Shown: positions 53,436 to 62,958, counted from the stretch's first letter. The stretch: DNA of 64,000 bases from Scybalomonas sp905214925 (GCA_905214925.1 CAJMOB010000011.1:1-64000), one strand, 5' to 3'. Program-made: numbers and translations. The notes: generated by a model not told the origin, from the letters alone.

Positions 53436-54875
53436 ATGGCAATGAATGATGTATCTATTTACGACAGCGGTTTAAGAGAAGAATGTGGTGTTTTTGGTAT
53501 CTATGATCGCGATGGTGACAATGTATCAAGATCCATTTATTATGGATTATCAGCTCTTCAACACAGAGGACAGGAATCTTGCGGTATTGCTGTTTCTGAC
53601 ACAAATGGCCCTAAAAGACAAGCGGCCTTCCACAAGTCTCTTGGCCTTGTAAACGAAGTTTTTAAACCAGAAATTTTAGACTCTCTAAACGGGAATATTG
53701 GCGTCGGTCATGTCCGCTATTCCACAACAGGTGCCGTCACTCAAGAAAATGCGCAACCTCTTGTTCTAAACTATATGAAAGGAACATTAGCGTTAGCTCA
53801 CAACGGTAATCTTGTTAATATGGCAGAACTTCGTTATGAACTCGAATACACAGGAGCCATTTTCCATACGACGATTGACTCAGAGGTAATCGCTTATCAT
53901 ATTGCGAGAAGTCGTGTCCACACGCCTTCTGTAGAAGAAGCGGTTTATGAAAGTGCCAAAAAACTAAAAGGTGCCTATAGCCTTGTTATTATGAGCCCAA
54001 GAAAATTAATCGGCGTTCGCGATCCATGGGGACTAAAGCCCCTCTGTCTTGGAAAACGTGGTAATTCTTATATTCTAGCTTCTGAAAGCTGTGCTCTTAC
54101 AGCTATTGATGCAGAATTTATTCGAGACATTGAGCCAGGAGAAATCATCACCATTACTCCAACCGAAATCTATTCCGATTATCGCCTTGCGAAACAGCAT
54201 ACCGGACGTCAGGCTCGTTGTATTTTTGAATATATTTACTTTGCCCGTCTTGATAGTAAAATTGATGGGTTTAATGTATACGACGCTCGTATCCGAGCAG
54301 GCTCTGCATTGGCACGCTCTTATCCTGTGGATGCTGATTTAGTCGTTGGTGTTCCTGATTCTGGTCTTTGTGCAGCACAAGGTTATGCGTTAGAATCTGG
54401 CATTCCATTTGCTCTTGCCTTCCATAAAAATAGTTATATGGGACGTACTTTTATTAAGCCAACCCAACAAGAACGAGAGTCTGCTGTAAAAATCAAGCTG
54501 AGTATTTTAGAATCCGTTGTAAAAGACAAACGGTTAATTCTTGTGGATGACTCCATTGTAAGAGGAACGACTATTAAAAACTTAATTACAATGTTAAAAC
54601 AAGCTGGCGCCTTAGAAGTCCATGTTCGCATCAGTTCACCGCCATTTTTATATCCTTGCTATTTTGGAACCGATGTGCCATCCAATCAACAACTCATCGC
54701 TTCTTCTATGACACCAGAAGAAATCTGTGCCGATATTGGTGCTGATTCGCTTGGATATATGAAAATTGAGCATTTACAGACAATGGTTCCAAACCTTCCA
54801 ATCTGTACTGCTTGCTTTAATGCAGATTATCCAATGGATGTATCCGATGCAAATCCAAGCGAAGAAAAATGTTAA
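53436..54875 (+). CDS. purF: Amidophosphoribosyltransferase
   Basis: 479 residues; first committed step of purine synthesis, transferring glutamine nitrogen to PRPP. The N-terminal glutaminase Cys follows a short propeptide (REECGVFGIYD), with GVGHVRYSTTG. The phosphoribosyl domain has VLVDDSIVRGT-type ILVDDSIVRGTTI. Cys residues for a 4Fe-4S cluster are present (RCIFEYIYF, YPCYFGT, PICTACFNADYP), as in the Bacillus enzyme. GAGGA precedes the ATG. It stands apart from other pur genes, next to glutamine synthetase. Confidence 0.95.
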   Translation: MAMNDVSIYDSGLREECGVFGIYDRDGDNVSRSIYYGLSALQHRGQESCGIAVSDTNGPKRQAAFHKSLGLVNEVFKPEILDSLNGNIGVGHVRYSTTGAVTQENAQPLVLNYMKGTLALAHNGNLVNMAELRYELEYTGAIFHTTIDSEVIAYHIARSRVHTPSVEEAVYESAKKLKGAYSLVIMSPRKLIGVRDPWGLKPLCLGKRGNSYILASESCALTAIDAEFIRDIEPGEIITITPTEIYSDYRLAKQHTGRQARCIFEYIYFARLDSKIDGFNVYDARIRAGSALARSYPVDADLVVGVPDSGLCAAQGYALESGIPFALAFHKNSYMGRTFIKPTQQERESAVKIKLSILESVVKDKRLILVDDSIVRGTTIKNLITMLKQAGALEVHVRISSPPFLYPCYFGTDVPSNQQLIASSMTPEEICADIGADSLGYMKIEHLQTMVPNLPICTACFNADYPMDVSDANPSEEKC

Positions 54876-54878
54876 AAA

Positions 54879-54922
54879 AGAAGAGGATAGTGATTTCGTA
54901 AAATCACTATCCTCTTCTTTTA
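54879..54922. terminator. Bidirectional terminator between purF and the HAD gene
   Basis: AAGAAGAGGATAGTGATTT and its inverted copy flank a 4-base loop (CGTA), ending in T on the plus strand. It lies between convergent genes and can serve both. Confidence 0.9.
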
Positions 54923-54925
54923 TCG

Positions 54926-55738
54926 TTATATATTTAATATAAACTGTTCTACTACTTTAGCTACACCATCTTCATCATTAGAGGTTGTAATAAAATCAGC
55001 CGATTGTTTGACGAGAGGTTGAGCATTTTCCATTGCTACTCCAAGCCCTGCAAACTGAATCATAGAAAGATCATTAAATCCATCTCCACAAGCAATCATC
55101 TCTTCTCTTTTAATACCTGTACATTCTAATAATCGTTCTAACGATGCGGCCTTATCCACACCCTTTGGCATAATTTCTAAGAAAAATGGTTCTGAACGAT
55201 ACACCGATAATAACCCATGGGTTGCTTCTTGTATTTTGGGTTCTACCGTAGCCATATAAGAACCTTCTCCTACCATCAATATTTTGGGTACAGGAAACAC
55301 AATCGCTTCCTTTGGATTTTCTATTCTTTCAACAGGCATATGATTGATTTTTGCTTCAATCTTTACATAAGGATTATTCGGATTATTGCTTAAAATCCGC
55401 TCTCCTTCATAAGTTAAAAAATCCACTTGATATTGTTTTGCTAAATCAATCAATTCTGGAACCATCTCTGCTGGAATGGTTCTTTGATAAAGCACTTCTT
55501 TCGTCTTACAATTGGTAATTCTTCCACCATTAAACGAAAGAATATAACTTCCGTATTTCCCCAACTCTAATTCTTTTGCTAATGGTACAACACCATACGT
55601 TGGCCTTCCTGATGCTAATACGACTTTTACACCTCGTTCTTGTGCTTCAAATAATGCCTTCTTTGTTCTTTCTGTAATAATCTTTTGTGAATTTGTCAAT
55701 GTCCCATCTAGATCTAATACGATCATACGATATGCCAT
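54926..55738 (-). CDS. Cof-type HAD-superfamily phosphatase
   Basis: 270 residues. Motif I VLDLDGTLTNS (nucleophile Asp), motif II ASGRP, motif III Lys in the GVDKAASL region, motif IV GDGFNDLSMI. A type IIB cap domain (~85-190) lies between motifs II and III. Such enzymes dephosphorylate sugar phosphates or flavin precursors in the cytosol; specificity is not predictable. GAGGAGG precedes the ATG. Confidence 0.9.
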   Translation of the reverse strand: MAYRMIVLDLDGTLTNSQKIITERTKKALFEAQERGVKVVLASGRPTYGVVPLAKELELGKYGSYILSFNGGRITNCKTKEVLYQRTIPAEMVPELIDLAKQYQVDFLTYEGERILSNNPNNPYVKIEAKINHMPVERIENPKEAIVFPVPKILMVGEGSYMATVEPKIQEATHGLLSVYRSEPFFLEIMPKGVDKAASLERLLECTGIKREEMIACGDGFNDLSMIQFAGLGVAMENAQPLVKQSADFITTSNDEDGVAKVVEQFILNI

Positions 55739-55816
55739 TTTCTTTCCTCCTCATCCAATCCTTTTATTAAAAATTAAAACTTTGTTTTCTTTTTTAACCT
55801 GTTATTTAACTCGTTA

Positions 55817-55881
55817 TCTTTCAAAAACAAAATGTGCCTTGCACACTCTTTACAACTTTCGGTTACTTCTAACAATGCAAG
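55817..55881. repeat. Interspersed repeat family B, copy 2
   Basis: TCTTTCAAAAACAAAATGTG then ...GCACACTCTTTACAACTTTC and ...ACTTCTAACAATGCAA. It aligns over ~62 bases with 29924-29987. It is followed by GCCTTTCACGCAAATGAA, which recurs in altered form near 60756 (GCCTTTACGTAAATGAA). Confidence 0.5.
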
Positions 55882-55913
55882 CATTTCTGCTTAACTTATG
55901 CCTTTCACGCAAA

Positions 55914-55961
55914 TGAAAAGAAACGGTGTTTCTTTTATCATAAAACTACCGTTTCTTTTTA
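55914..55961 (-). terminator. Terminator after ftsH
   Basis: AAAGAAACGGT and ACCGTTTCTTT pair around a ~20-base T/A loop, with A and T runs flanking. It lies ~40 bases beyond the ftsH stop on the minus strand. Confidence 0.65.
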
Positions 55962-55999
55962 CCAAACTATTATAAAATTGTCAACTAAAAGAAAGATTT

Positions 56000-58111
56000 T
56001 TATCTTGTCTTTTCGTCTTCTCTTTCTTCTTCTAAAGATAACTGTTCTTGTTTCATCCCTGTTTGGTTTTGTACAAACTCTTCCCAGCTTTCTCCTTCTT
56101 TTGGGACTGGTTTTTCTTTCTTTTCTTCTTCCACTACTTCTATATCTTCATGGATAAAAGAACCATCCTCTTCTTTTTCTAAGGAAACTGGTTTTACAGT
56201 CTCTTCTTTACTTTCTTCTCCTTTGCCATTGACACGTTCGAAGATTTCCATAAATTGTTTTCCTGTAATCGTCTCTTTTTCAATTAAAAATTCTGCGATT
56301 TCATCCAATGCTTCCATGTTGTCTTCCATGATTTTTAATGCCTTATCGTATGCATCTTTTAAAATCTTACGAACTTCTTCATCAACACCTGCTGCTGTTG
56401 CATCGGAACAATTCATCACTGGTCTTCCATCTAAATAGCGATTTTGAATGGACTCTAATCCCATTAAACCATATTTTTCAGACATACCATACTGTGTTAC
56501 CATGGCTCTTGCAATGGCTGTTGCACGTTCAATATCATTGGATGCTCCTGTTGTTACGGAATGGAACTTGACTTCTTCTGCCGCACGACCTCCAAAAAAT
56601 GTTACTAATTCATTGAGCATTTGATCTTTGCTCATTAAATAACGTTCTTCTTCTGGTACTTGTAATGTGTAGCCAAGAGCTCCCATCGTTCTTGGAACAA
56701 TCGTAATTTTTTGTACTGGCTCTGTATGCTTTTGTGTTGCGATACAAAGTGCATGACCGACTTCATGATAAGAAACAATTCTCTTTTCTTCGTCATTTAA
56801 AATACGATCTTTCTTTTCTTTACCAGCGATAACGACTTCTACTGCCTCAAATAAATCTTTTTGAGAAACATACTCTCTTCCTGCTTTTACCGCAGCAAGA
56901 GCTGCTTCATTAACCATGTTAGCAAGATCAGAACCAACGGCACCTGCTGTTGCAAGGGCAATGGCTTCTAAATCTACTGTTTCATCCATCTTTACATCTT
57001 TTGAATGAACTTTTAATGTCTCAACACGACCTTTTAAATCTGGTTTTTCTACGATAACACGACGGTCAAAACGTCCTGGACGAAGAAGGGCTTTATCAAG
57101 CACTTCTGGACGGTTTGTAGCAGCTAAAATAATAATTCCTTTTGACGTATCAAATCCATCCATCTCCGCTAATAACTGGTTGAGTGTCTGTTCTCGTTCA
57201 TCGTTTCCACCACCATAGTGACTATCACGACTTTTACCAATGGCATCAATCTCATCGATAAAAATAATACAAGGTGCCATACTCTGTGCCTGTTTAAATA
57301 AATCACGCACACGAGAAGCTCCTACACCAACAAACATTTCCACAAATCCAGAACCAGATAAAGAGAAAAATGGAACATTGGCTTCACCAGCAACGGCTTT
57401 TGCAAGTAATGTTTTACCAGTTCCTGGAGGTCCTACAAGCAAAGCACCTTTTGGTAACTTCGCTCCAATTTTTAAATAACGGCTTGGATTATGAAGGAAG
57501 TCCACCATTTCTCGAAGCGATTCTTTGGCTTCATCCTGCCCTGCAACATCGGCAAAGGTCACGCCTGTCTTTTCTTCTACATAGACTTTTGCATTACTTT
57601 TGCCTACGCCACCCATAAATCCTCCACCATTCTTTGTCATCATTCTCATACCAAAGAATAAAATTCCATAGATAAAGATAAGAGGAACTACCCAACTTGC
57701 AATTGTTGTAAGAATTCCTGATGTATTATCTCTTTCTTCTGTTCCATAGGTGAACGTTACATTATTTTTCTTTGCTGTTTCTTTTGCCTCTTCTAATCTC
57801 TTTCCAAGATCATCATCTGGAAAATAGATGACTTTATAGACAACTTTATTAATTGGATTCGTTTGTTCTTTTGGCTCTACGAGGAAGTAGCTTTGGGCGC
57901 TTCCAGAATTCAATGTCACTTTTTGGATTTCTCCATTTTCCAACATATCAATAAATTCACTATAAGGAATCATTGTCTGTTGTGGTCTTGTCGCCCTTTC
58001 TATTACGGACTGAAACAAAAAGGTAAATAAAAGTGCCAATACAAGCAAAACAATTAATGGCTTTTTATTCCCCATACTCTTTTTTGGATCTTTTTTATTA
58101 TTCTCCTCCAA
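56000..58111 (-). CDS. ftsH: ATP-dependent zinc metalloprotease FtsH
   Basis: 703 residues from a TTG codon (58111-58109), chosen because GGGAGG lies eight bases upstream; an upstream ATG frame has a weaker context. One membrane span (~16-34), an extracytoplasmic segment, a second span (~145-165), an AAA+ domain (Walker A GPPGTGKT, Walker B IIFIDEIDA, arginine-finger region RPGRFDR) and a peptidase domain with zinc motif HEVGH. It degrades membrane and regulatory proteins. The C-terminal ~70 residues are Glu/Lys-rich. Confidence 0.95.
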   Translation of the reverse strand: MEENNKKDPKKSMGNKKPLIVLLVLALLFTFLFQSVIERATRPQQTMIPYSEFIDMLENGEIQKVTLNSGSAQSYFLVEPKEQTNPINKVVYKVIYFPDDDLGKRLEEAKETAKKNNVTFTYGTEERDNTSGILTTIASWVVPLIFIYGILFFGMRMMTKNGGGFMGGVGKSNAKVYVEEKTGVTFADVAGQDEAKESLREMVDFLHNPSRYLKIGAKLPKGALLVGPPGTGKTLLAKAVAGEANVPFFSLSGSGFVEMFVGVGASRVRDLFKQAQSMAPCIIFIDEIDAIGKSRDSHYGGGNDEREQTLNQLLAEMDGFDTSKGIIILAATNRPEVLDKALLRPGRFDRRVIVEKPDLKGRVETLKVHSKDVKMDETVDLEAIALATAGAVGSDLANMVNEAALAAVKAGREYVSQKDLFEAVEVVIAGKEKKDRILNDEEKRIVSYHEVGHALCIATQKHTEPVQKITIVPRTMGALGYTLQVPEEERYLMSKDQMLNELVTFFGGRAAEEVKFHSVTTGASNDIERATAIARAMVTQYGMSEKYGLMGLESIQNRYLDGRPVMNCSDATAAGVDEEVRKILKDAYDKALKIMEDNMEALDEIAEFLIEKETITGKQFMEIFERVNGKGEESKEETVKPVSLEKEEDGSFIHEDIEVVEEEKKEKPVPKEGESWEEFVQNQTGMKQEQLSLEEEREDEKTR

Positions 58112-58366
58112 AAGGTACACCTCCCTTTCTTTTTGGTTTTCTCCCATTGTTTGAGAACTGCCCAAAAGGGCATATAGAATCATTATATGTAAAACTCATT
58201 AATAAATCAATACAATACATATAAAAACTCTATAAAATCTTTCCTATTTTTCTACTTATTTTTATTTTCAAACAATAGTTACTTTTTTATTCTTCCCATC
58301 CCTTGACGTCATAGCAAAAAATCCGATACAATGAAGCATAATATAACGAAAAAGGAGGATTCTTTC

Positions 58367-58891
58367 TTGAAAAAATTATTAGTTGTTATTGATATGCAAA
58401 AAGACTTTATTGATGGGGCTTTGGGTACAAAAGAAGCCGTAGCCATTCTTCCTGCTGTCCAATCAAAAATCGAAACTTATATTCAAAATGAGGACAGTAT
58501 CGTATTTACAAAAGACACTCACCAGAATAATTACTTAGAAACTCAAGAAGGCAAACAGCTACCAGTCGTTCATTGTATTGAAAATAGTGAAGGTTGGGCA
58601 TTAATAGAATCTTTACTTCCTTATGAAAAGAACTATCCTTGCTTTTGTAAACCTTCCTTTGGCAGCATCCCTCTTGCTCAATACATTGTGGAACAAAACT
58701 TTGATACGATTGAATTAATTGGTGTTTGTACGGATATTTGCGTTATTTCCAATGCTATGATTATAAAAGCATTCGCCCCTGAAGCCACAATTACAGTGGA
58801 TGCCTCTTGTTGCGCTGGTGTCACAAAAGAAAGCCACCAAAATGCTTTAAATGCGATGAAAATGTGTCAAATAAAAGTGATCGGAGAATAA
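58367..58891 (+). CDS. Isochorismatase-family amidase, nicotinamidase-like
   Basis: 174 residues from TTG (58367-58369), ten bases after AAAGGAGG; the in-frame ATG upstream lacks a ribosome site and precedes that Shine-Dalgarno. It begins MKKLLVVIDMQKDFIDGALG with the catalytic Asp. A Lys occurs in CFCKPSFGS, and the nucleophile Cys in LIGVCTDICVISNAM; the cis-peptide region is also conserved. It probably deamidates nicotinamide in NAD salvage (PncA), but other amides are possible. It is divergent from ftsH. Confidence 0.85.
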   Translation: MKKLLVVIDMQKDFIDGALGTKEAVAILPAVQSKIETYIQNEDSIVFTKDTHQNNYLETQEGKQLPVVHCIENSEGWALIESLLPYEKNYPCFCKPSFGSIPLAQYIVEQNFDTIELIGVCTDICVISNAMIIKAFAPEATITVDASCCAGVTKESHQNALNAMKMCQIKVIGE

Positions 58892-58899
58892 TTTGGCAC

Positions 58900-59481
58900 T
58901 TAAAGTGTCTCTTTCCATCTTTTTACTTGTTCATTTAGCTTTTGATAAACAGGAATCATCTCTTTATCCCACTGGCTGACTTTTTCATAGACTTCCTCTA
59001 ACGGTACCCACATGGCTCCTTTTGTTTCATCTTCTTTATGATGGAGTTCTTCTTGTTCATCAGCAACACATAAATAAGTGACATTTAAATGGACATGACT
59101 ATTGACAAATTTTCCATTCTTTTTATGAGAAGGAACTGGTAAAATATCAATCGCCAATATTTCTTTTGATAATGGTCGAATAGAAGTTAATCCTGTTTCT
59201 TCTCTTCCTTCTTTTAATGCGACTCCTAGCTGGTCAGCTTCTCCATCGCTATGACCGCCACACCAGCCCCATGAATCATAAATTCGGTGATAGACAAGAA
59301 GCACTTTTGTTCCTTCCTCATTAATAATCCAAGGAGAGGCCGTAAAATGTCCAAATTCATTTTCTCTTACTAAAATATTATCAAACGTTGTAATATAATC
59401 TAGCATTACTTTTTGATCCTGTACTTCCTGTTCATTTTTGGGAACATAGGATTTAATTTCATGATAAAGTGTTTCAATCAT
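58900..59481 (-). CDS. Nudix hydrolase
   Basis: 193 residues. The Nudix box region reads GGHSDGEADQLGVALKEGRE followed by ETGL, retaining the REExxEExGU-type metal-binding Glu residues in slightly altered form (GREETGL). N-terminal ~45 residues precede the domain. It cleaves a nucleoside diphosphate linked to another group; substrate unknown. AAGGAG precedes the ATG. Convergent with the pncA-like gene, only 8 bases apart. Confidence 0.82.
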   Translation of the reverse strand: MIETLYHEIKSYVPKNEQEVQDQKVMLDYITTFDNILVRENEFGHFTASPWIINEEGTKVLLVYHRIYDSWGWCGGHSDGEADQLGVALKEGREETGLTSIRPLSKEILAIDILPVPSHKKNGKFVNSHVHLNVTYLCVADEQEELHHKEDETKGAMWVPLEEVYEKVSQWDKEMIPVYQKLNEQVKRWKETL

Positions 59482-59504
59482 ACTCTTTTCTCCTTATAGT
59501 ATTC

Positions 59505-59565
59505 CTAAAATAAAGTGTGAGTTTCACACTTTGTGGACTTTTAGTTACTCCTAGCATTTCACACT
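59505..59565. repeat. Interspersed repeat family B, diverged copy 3
   Basis: AAAGTGTGA/TCACACTTT forms a near-perfect hairpin at the left. The right part, ACTTTTAGTTACTCCTAGCA, aligns with ACTTTAGGCTACCTCTAACA of copy 1. It directly abuts the arms-only repeat at 59578-59627, suggesting the two repeat types are halves of one larger element. Confidence 0.4.
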
Positions 59566-59577
59566 TTGCCTCGTACA

Positions 59578-59627
59578 GTGCTTTTTTATGCAATAGGAAA
59601 TAAAATTTCCTATTGCATGAAAAAAGC
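59578..59627. repeat. Interspersed inverted-arm repeat, arms-only copy 3
   Basis: GTGCTTTTTTATGCAATAGG then AAAT, loop AAA, and a nearly perfect inverted right arm ending AAAAAAGC. The arms resemble copies 1 and 2 but the ~35-base centre is missing. It lies between the Nudix and Mrp genes, beside a terminator. Confidence 0.55.
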
Positions 59628-59655
59628 AGGGCTATCTTATTTCTATAACCCTACT
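59625..59655 (-). terminator. Terminator after the Mrp gene
   Basis: On the minus strand AGTAGGGTTAT pairs with ATAGCCCTGCT around a short loop, followed by TTTTTT, which is also the arm of the neighbouring repeat. Confidence 0.7.
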
Positions 59656-59723
59656 TTTTCTCCCATAATCGACAATCGATTTTCTATTTTTTCTTCTATA
59701 GATATAGAGATTTATAAAAACTC

Positions 59724-60557
59724 CTATAAGTTTTCCAATAATTCAGCTGCATCGTCAAACCAGTTTTCTTCAAAGAATTCAATTGTTCCTTCGTCTACCA
59801 TATCGGCAACTTTTGGATTAATTGGAATTCTTGCTAAGACAGGAAGTCCGTACTGCTGTGCAATCTCATCGATATGGCTCTTACCAAAGATTTCGATCTT
59901 TTTACCACAGTCTGGACATTCTACATAACTCATATTTTCTACTAATCCAATAATTGGAACTTCCATTTTCTGAGCCATTTTCACTGCTTTTGCTACAATC
60001 ATAGATACTAATTCCTGTGGAGATGCTACGATAATAATTCCATCCACTGGAAGTGACTGGAATACCGTTAATGGAACATCCCCAGTTCCTGGAGGCATAT
60101 CCACAAACATATAATCAATATCTTGCCAAATTGCTTCACTCCAAAACTGCTTAATTACATTAGCAATTACAGGTCCTCTCCAAATAACAGGATCTGTTTC
60201 ATCTGGAAGAATTAAGTTTGTAGAAACAATATCAATTCCTGTTGGAGTTTTTGCTGGAATCATCATTCCATCTTTGGTACCCATTAATGGATCGTGTAAA
60301 CCAAATGCCTTTGGAATGGATGGTCCAGTAATATCTCCGTCTAAAATTCCAACTTTATGATTACGGTAATTCATTTTTACAGCGAGTAAAGAAGTGACTA
60401 AAGATTTCCCAACTCCACCTTTTCCGCTGACAATTCCGATTACTTTTTTTACTTTGCTTTGTGGATGAAGAGGCGCTAAAAACTGGCTCTTGTCATTTGC
60501 ACGTTCGCTACAGTTTTCTTGGCAACTTCCACAATTATGGTTACAATTTTCGCTCAT
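59724..60557 (-). CDS. mrp: Mrp/NBP35-family iron-sulfur cluster carrier ATPase
   Basis: 277 residues. The N-terminal Cys cluster CNHNCGSCQENC (NBP35-like) is followed by a deviant Walker A GKGGVGKSLVT, DGDITGPSIP, DMPPGTGD and the C-terminal dimer motif CPDCGKK. It assembles and transfers 4Fe-4S clusters to apo-proteins in the cytosol using ATP. GGAGAA precedes the ATG. Monocistronic by position. Confidence 0.93.
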   Translation of the reverse strand: MSENCNHNCGSCQENCSERANDKSQFLAPLHPQSKVKKVIGIVSGKGGVGKSLVTSLLAVKMNYRNHKVGILDGDITGPSIPKAFGLHDPLMGTKDGMMIPAKTPTGIDIVSTNLILPDETDPVIWRGPVIANVIKQFWSEAIWQDIDYMFVDMPPGTGDVPLTVFQSLPVDGIIIVASPQELVSMIVAKAVKMAQKMEVPIIGLVENMSYVECPDCGKKIEIFGKSHIDEIAQQYGLPVLARIPINPKVADMVDEGTIEFFEENWFDDAAELLENL

Positions 60558-61053
60558 TGCCTTTCTCCTTTTTCTTTTCTTTCACTAGGATTTTTCCTTA
60601 TCAAGATATATTATCATGAATTAGTGCTAACACATAACTCCTTGCTTCGCAGCCATTCGTGTTGGCCGAATATCATGAGAAACACGTTTCTCTAATTTCT
60701 CACATTTATAGGCAGTGGTCATAAACTTTAAAAACATAGTTTCTGGTTCATTGCCTTTACGTAAATGAATTATAGCATACTCTTTTCAAAATGTATATAG
60801 CCCGTCTCCTTTCTTGAGAATTTCTAGAGAGGATACTAGAGGCTACTTATTTTTTTAACACATATTTTTCACAAAAAAACACATATTTTTCGTATTATTT
60901 CCTATAATAACATATTACAATAAAAATATTATAGCTACGAACACGAGAGATTCCATTTCGGTATTTCCCAAATGTTTTTTATGCTATTAGGGATAATCAC
61001 AAATTATCAAACACCAAAGTGAATACAATGGAACTTAATTAGGAGGAATTATT
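60558..61053. other. Intergenic region upstream of the GH3 gene
   Basis: 496 bases. At 60700-60775 a bulged inverted repeat (CATTTATAGGCAGTG/CATTGCCTTTACGTAAATG) resembles the intergenic repeats, and GAGAAACACGTTTCTC near 60680 is a near-palindrome. At 60857-60891 two copies of AACACATATTTTTC lie 21 bases apart. An AT-rich promoter for the GH3 gene probably lies at 60895-60950, but the boxes are not clear. No ORF. Confidence 0.5.
60857..60891 (+). promoter_or_regulatory. Tandem 14-bp direct repeats upstream of the GH3 gene
   Basis: AACACATATTTTTC occurs exactly twice (60857-60870 and 60878-60891) with a 21-base period, two DNA helical turns, about 165 bases before the GH3 start. Same-face direct repeats near a promoter are typical of activator sites, for example of AraC-type regulators. 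No regulator is identified. Confidence 0.5.
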
Positions 61054-62775
61054 ATGGGTAGATTAGTCGATTTGACAGCGAAACCTTACAACCTATCTGA
61101 AGAACAAATTCAGTGGGTAGAATCCACTCTTGCTTCTATGACAGCAGAAGAAAAAGTTGGACAATTATTTACAAACCTTTTCTTCTTTGGAAAAGATGAA
61201 TTCAGTGGAAATGACTTAACAAACAAACAGATTCTTGAAAAATATCACATCGGTGGAGCTCGTTTCCATGGTGGAGAAGCAAAACAAGTACAGGAATTAT
61301 TAAATCAATTACAAACAGATTCTAAAATCCCTCTTTTAGTTGCAGCAAACTGTGACTCTGGCGGAAATGGTGCTTGCTCTAATGGTACTTATATCGCTTC
61401 TGGAGCTCAGTGTGAAGCTTCTAAAGATCCAAGTGTTGCATTTAACGCTGGTTTAGTATCTGCTCGTGAAGCAAGTGCTCTTGGTGTTAATGTAAACTTT
61501 GATCCATGTGTTGATATTTTATACAACTGGAGAAATACAATCGTAAACACACGTGCCTATGGTACAAACGCTGATGATGTTATTAAATACACAAGTGCTT
61601 TCATTGAAGGATATCGTTCTGAAAGAGATATGATCACTTGTATCAAACACTTCCCAGGCGATGGAACAGAAGAACGTGATCAGCACTTAGTTTTAGGTGT
61701 AAATGAACTTTCTCCAGAAGAATGGGACAACTCTTTTGGTCGTGTATACTCTACACATATCGAAAACGGTGTAGAAATGATTATGGCTGGTCATATCGCA
61801 CTTCCAGAATACCAGAAAAAATTAAATCCATCTTTAGAAGACAAAGATATTTTACCTGCTACATTAGCAGAAGAATTAATCCAAGGTCTTTTAAAAGAAC
61901 AGTTAGGATTCAACGGTATGGTTATTACAGATGCTTCTCATATGTTAGGTATGACATCTGCAATGCGTCGTGAAGACTATGTTCCTGGTGCTATCGCTGC
62001 TGGTTGCGATATGTTCTTATTCTTCAACGACTTAGACGAAGACTTTAACTTTATGTTAAACGGATACAAAAAAGGTGTTATCACAGAAGAACGTATGAAT
62101 GACGCTGTTAGAAGAGTTTTAGGTTTAAAAGCAAAATTAAACCTTCATAAGAAAAAAGAAGAAGGAACTCTTTTAAAAGATGAAAAAGAATTAGAAATCA
62201 TCGGATGTGAAGAACACTTAAAAATGCGTGCTGACGCTGCTGATAAAGGTATCACATTAGTTAAAAATACATTAAATCAGCTTCCAATCCGTCCAGAAAC
62301 TCATAAGAAAATTCGCCTCTACTACTTAGAAGGTGAAACAAACGGAATTATGGCTTCTTCTTCTGCATTAGAAGGATTTAAAGCAGAACTTGAAAGCCGT
62401 GGATTTGAAGTTTCTATCAATGATGGAAGCACACGTATTAAAGGACGTACAGACAAATATCGTGAAGAAGTTGACGCTGCAATCGTTATCGCTAACGTTG
62501 TTGGATACGGTGCAGAAAACAACTACCGCGTAAAATGGAAAACAGCTATGAGTAGCGATTGTCCATGGTATGTATGGGAAGTTCCAACTTTTGCAGTTTC
62601 TTTAAACTATACAACACATTTACATGACTTAACAATGGTAAAAGGCTATATCAACGCTTACCACAACAACCCTGAAACAATCAAACAGGTTGTTGATAAA
62701 CTCATGGGTGAATCTGAATTTAAAGGAAGCTACAACGATTTAGTTTGGGCTAATAAATGGCAAGCAAAACTTTAA
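61054..62775 (+). CDS. Family 3 glycoside hydrolase, beta-N-acetylhexosaminidase-like
   Basis: 573 residues with no signal peptide, so cytosolic. The GH3 TIM barrel (~25-370) carries KHFPGDGTEERDQH, containing the Asp/His acid-base dyad typical of NagZ-type N-acetylglucosaminidases. The nucleophile is in MVITDASHMLGM. A second domain (~390-570) follows, as in two-domain Nag3-like enzymes, some of which are phosphorylases. It probably processes GlcNAc-containing sugars from wall recycling or chitin. AGGAGG precedes the ATG. Codon choice looks more biased than in neighbours, suggesting high expression. Confidence 0.85.
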   Translation: MGRLVDLTAKPYNLSEEQIQWVESTLASMTAEEKVGQLFTNLFFFGKDEFSGNDLTNKQILEKYHIGGARFHGGEAKQVQELLNQLQTDSKIPLLVAANCDSGGNGACSNGTYIASGAQCEASKDPSVAFNAGLVSAREASALGVNVNFDPCVDILYNWRNTIVNTRAYGTNADDVIKYTSAFIEGYRSERDMITCIKHFPGDGTEERDQHLVLGVNELSPEEWDNSFGRVYSTHIENGVEMIMAGHIALPEYQKKLNPSLEDKDILPATLAEELIQGLLKEQLGFNGMVITDASHMLGMTSAMRREDYVPGAIAAGCDMFLFFNDLDEDFNFMLNGYKKGVITEERMNDAVRRVLGLKAKLNLHKKKEEGTLLKDEKELEIIGCEEHLKMRADAADKGITLVKNTLNQLPIRPETHKKIRLYYLEGETNGIMASSSALEGFKAELESRGFEVSINDGSTRIKGRTDKYREEVDAAIVIANVVGYGAENNYRVKWKTAMSSDCPWYVWEVPTFAVSLNYTTHLHDLTMVKGYINAYHNNPETIKQVVDKLMGESEFKGSYNDLVWANKWQAKL

Positions 62776-62810
62776 TCTTTTGCTTATAAGAGATTAAAGA
62801 GATAACAAGG

Positions 62811-62857
62811 AGCGATTACAAACGTAGAAAAATCTACGAAAGTAATCGCTCTTTTTT
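62811..62857 (+). terminator. Intrinsic terminator after the GH3 gene
   Basis: GAGCGATTAC and GTAATCGCTC pair, with an inner CGTAGA/TCTACG stem, followed by TTTTTT on the plus strand. Confidence 0.9.
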
Positions 62858-62958
62858 ACGCCAAGACAACGAGCTATGGGAGAGCATTTATGCTCAGATA
62901 GGACGATAGTTCAGATATCACTCCCCCATTAATATCCCAATTTTCCTCATCTCTTCTA

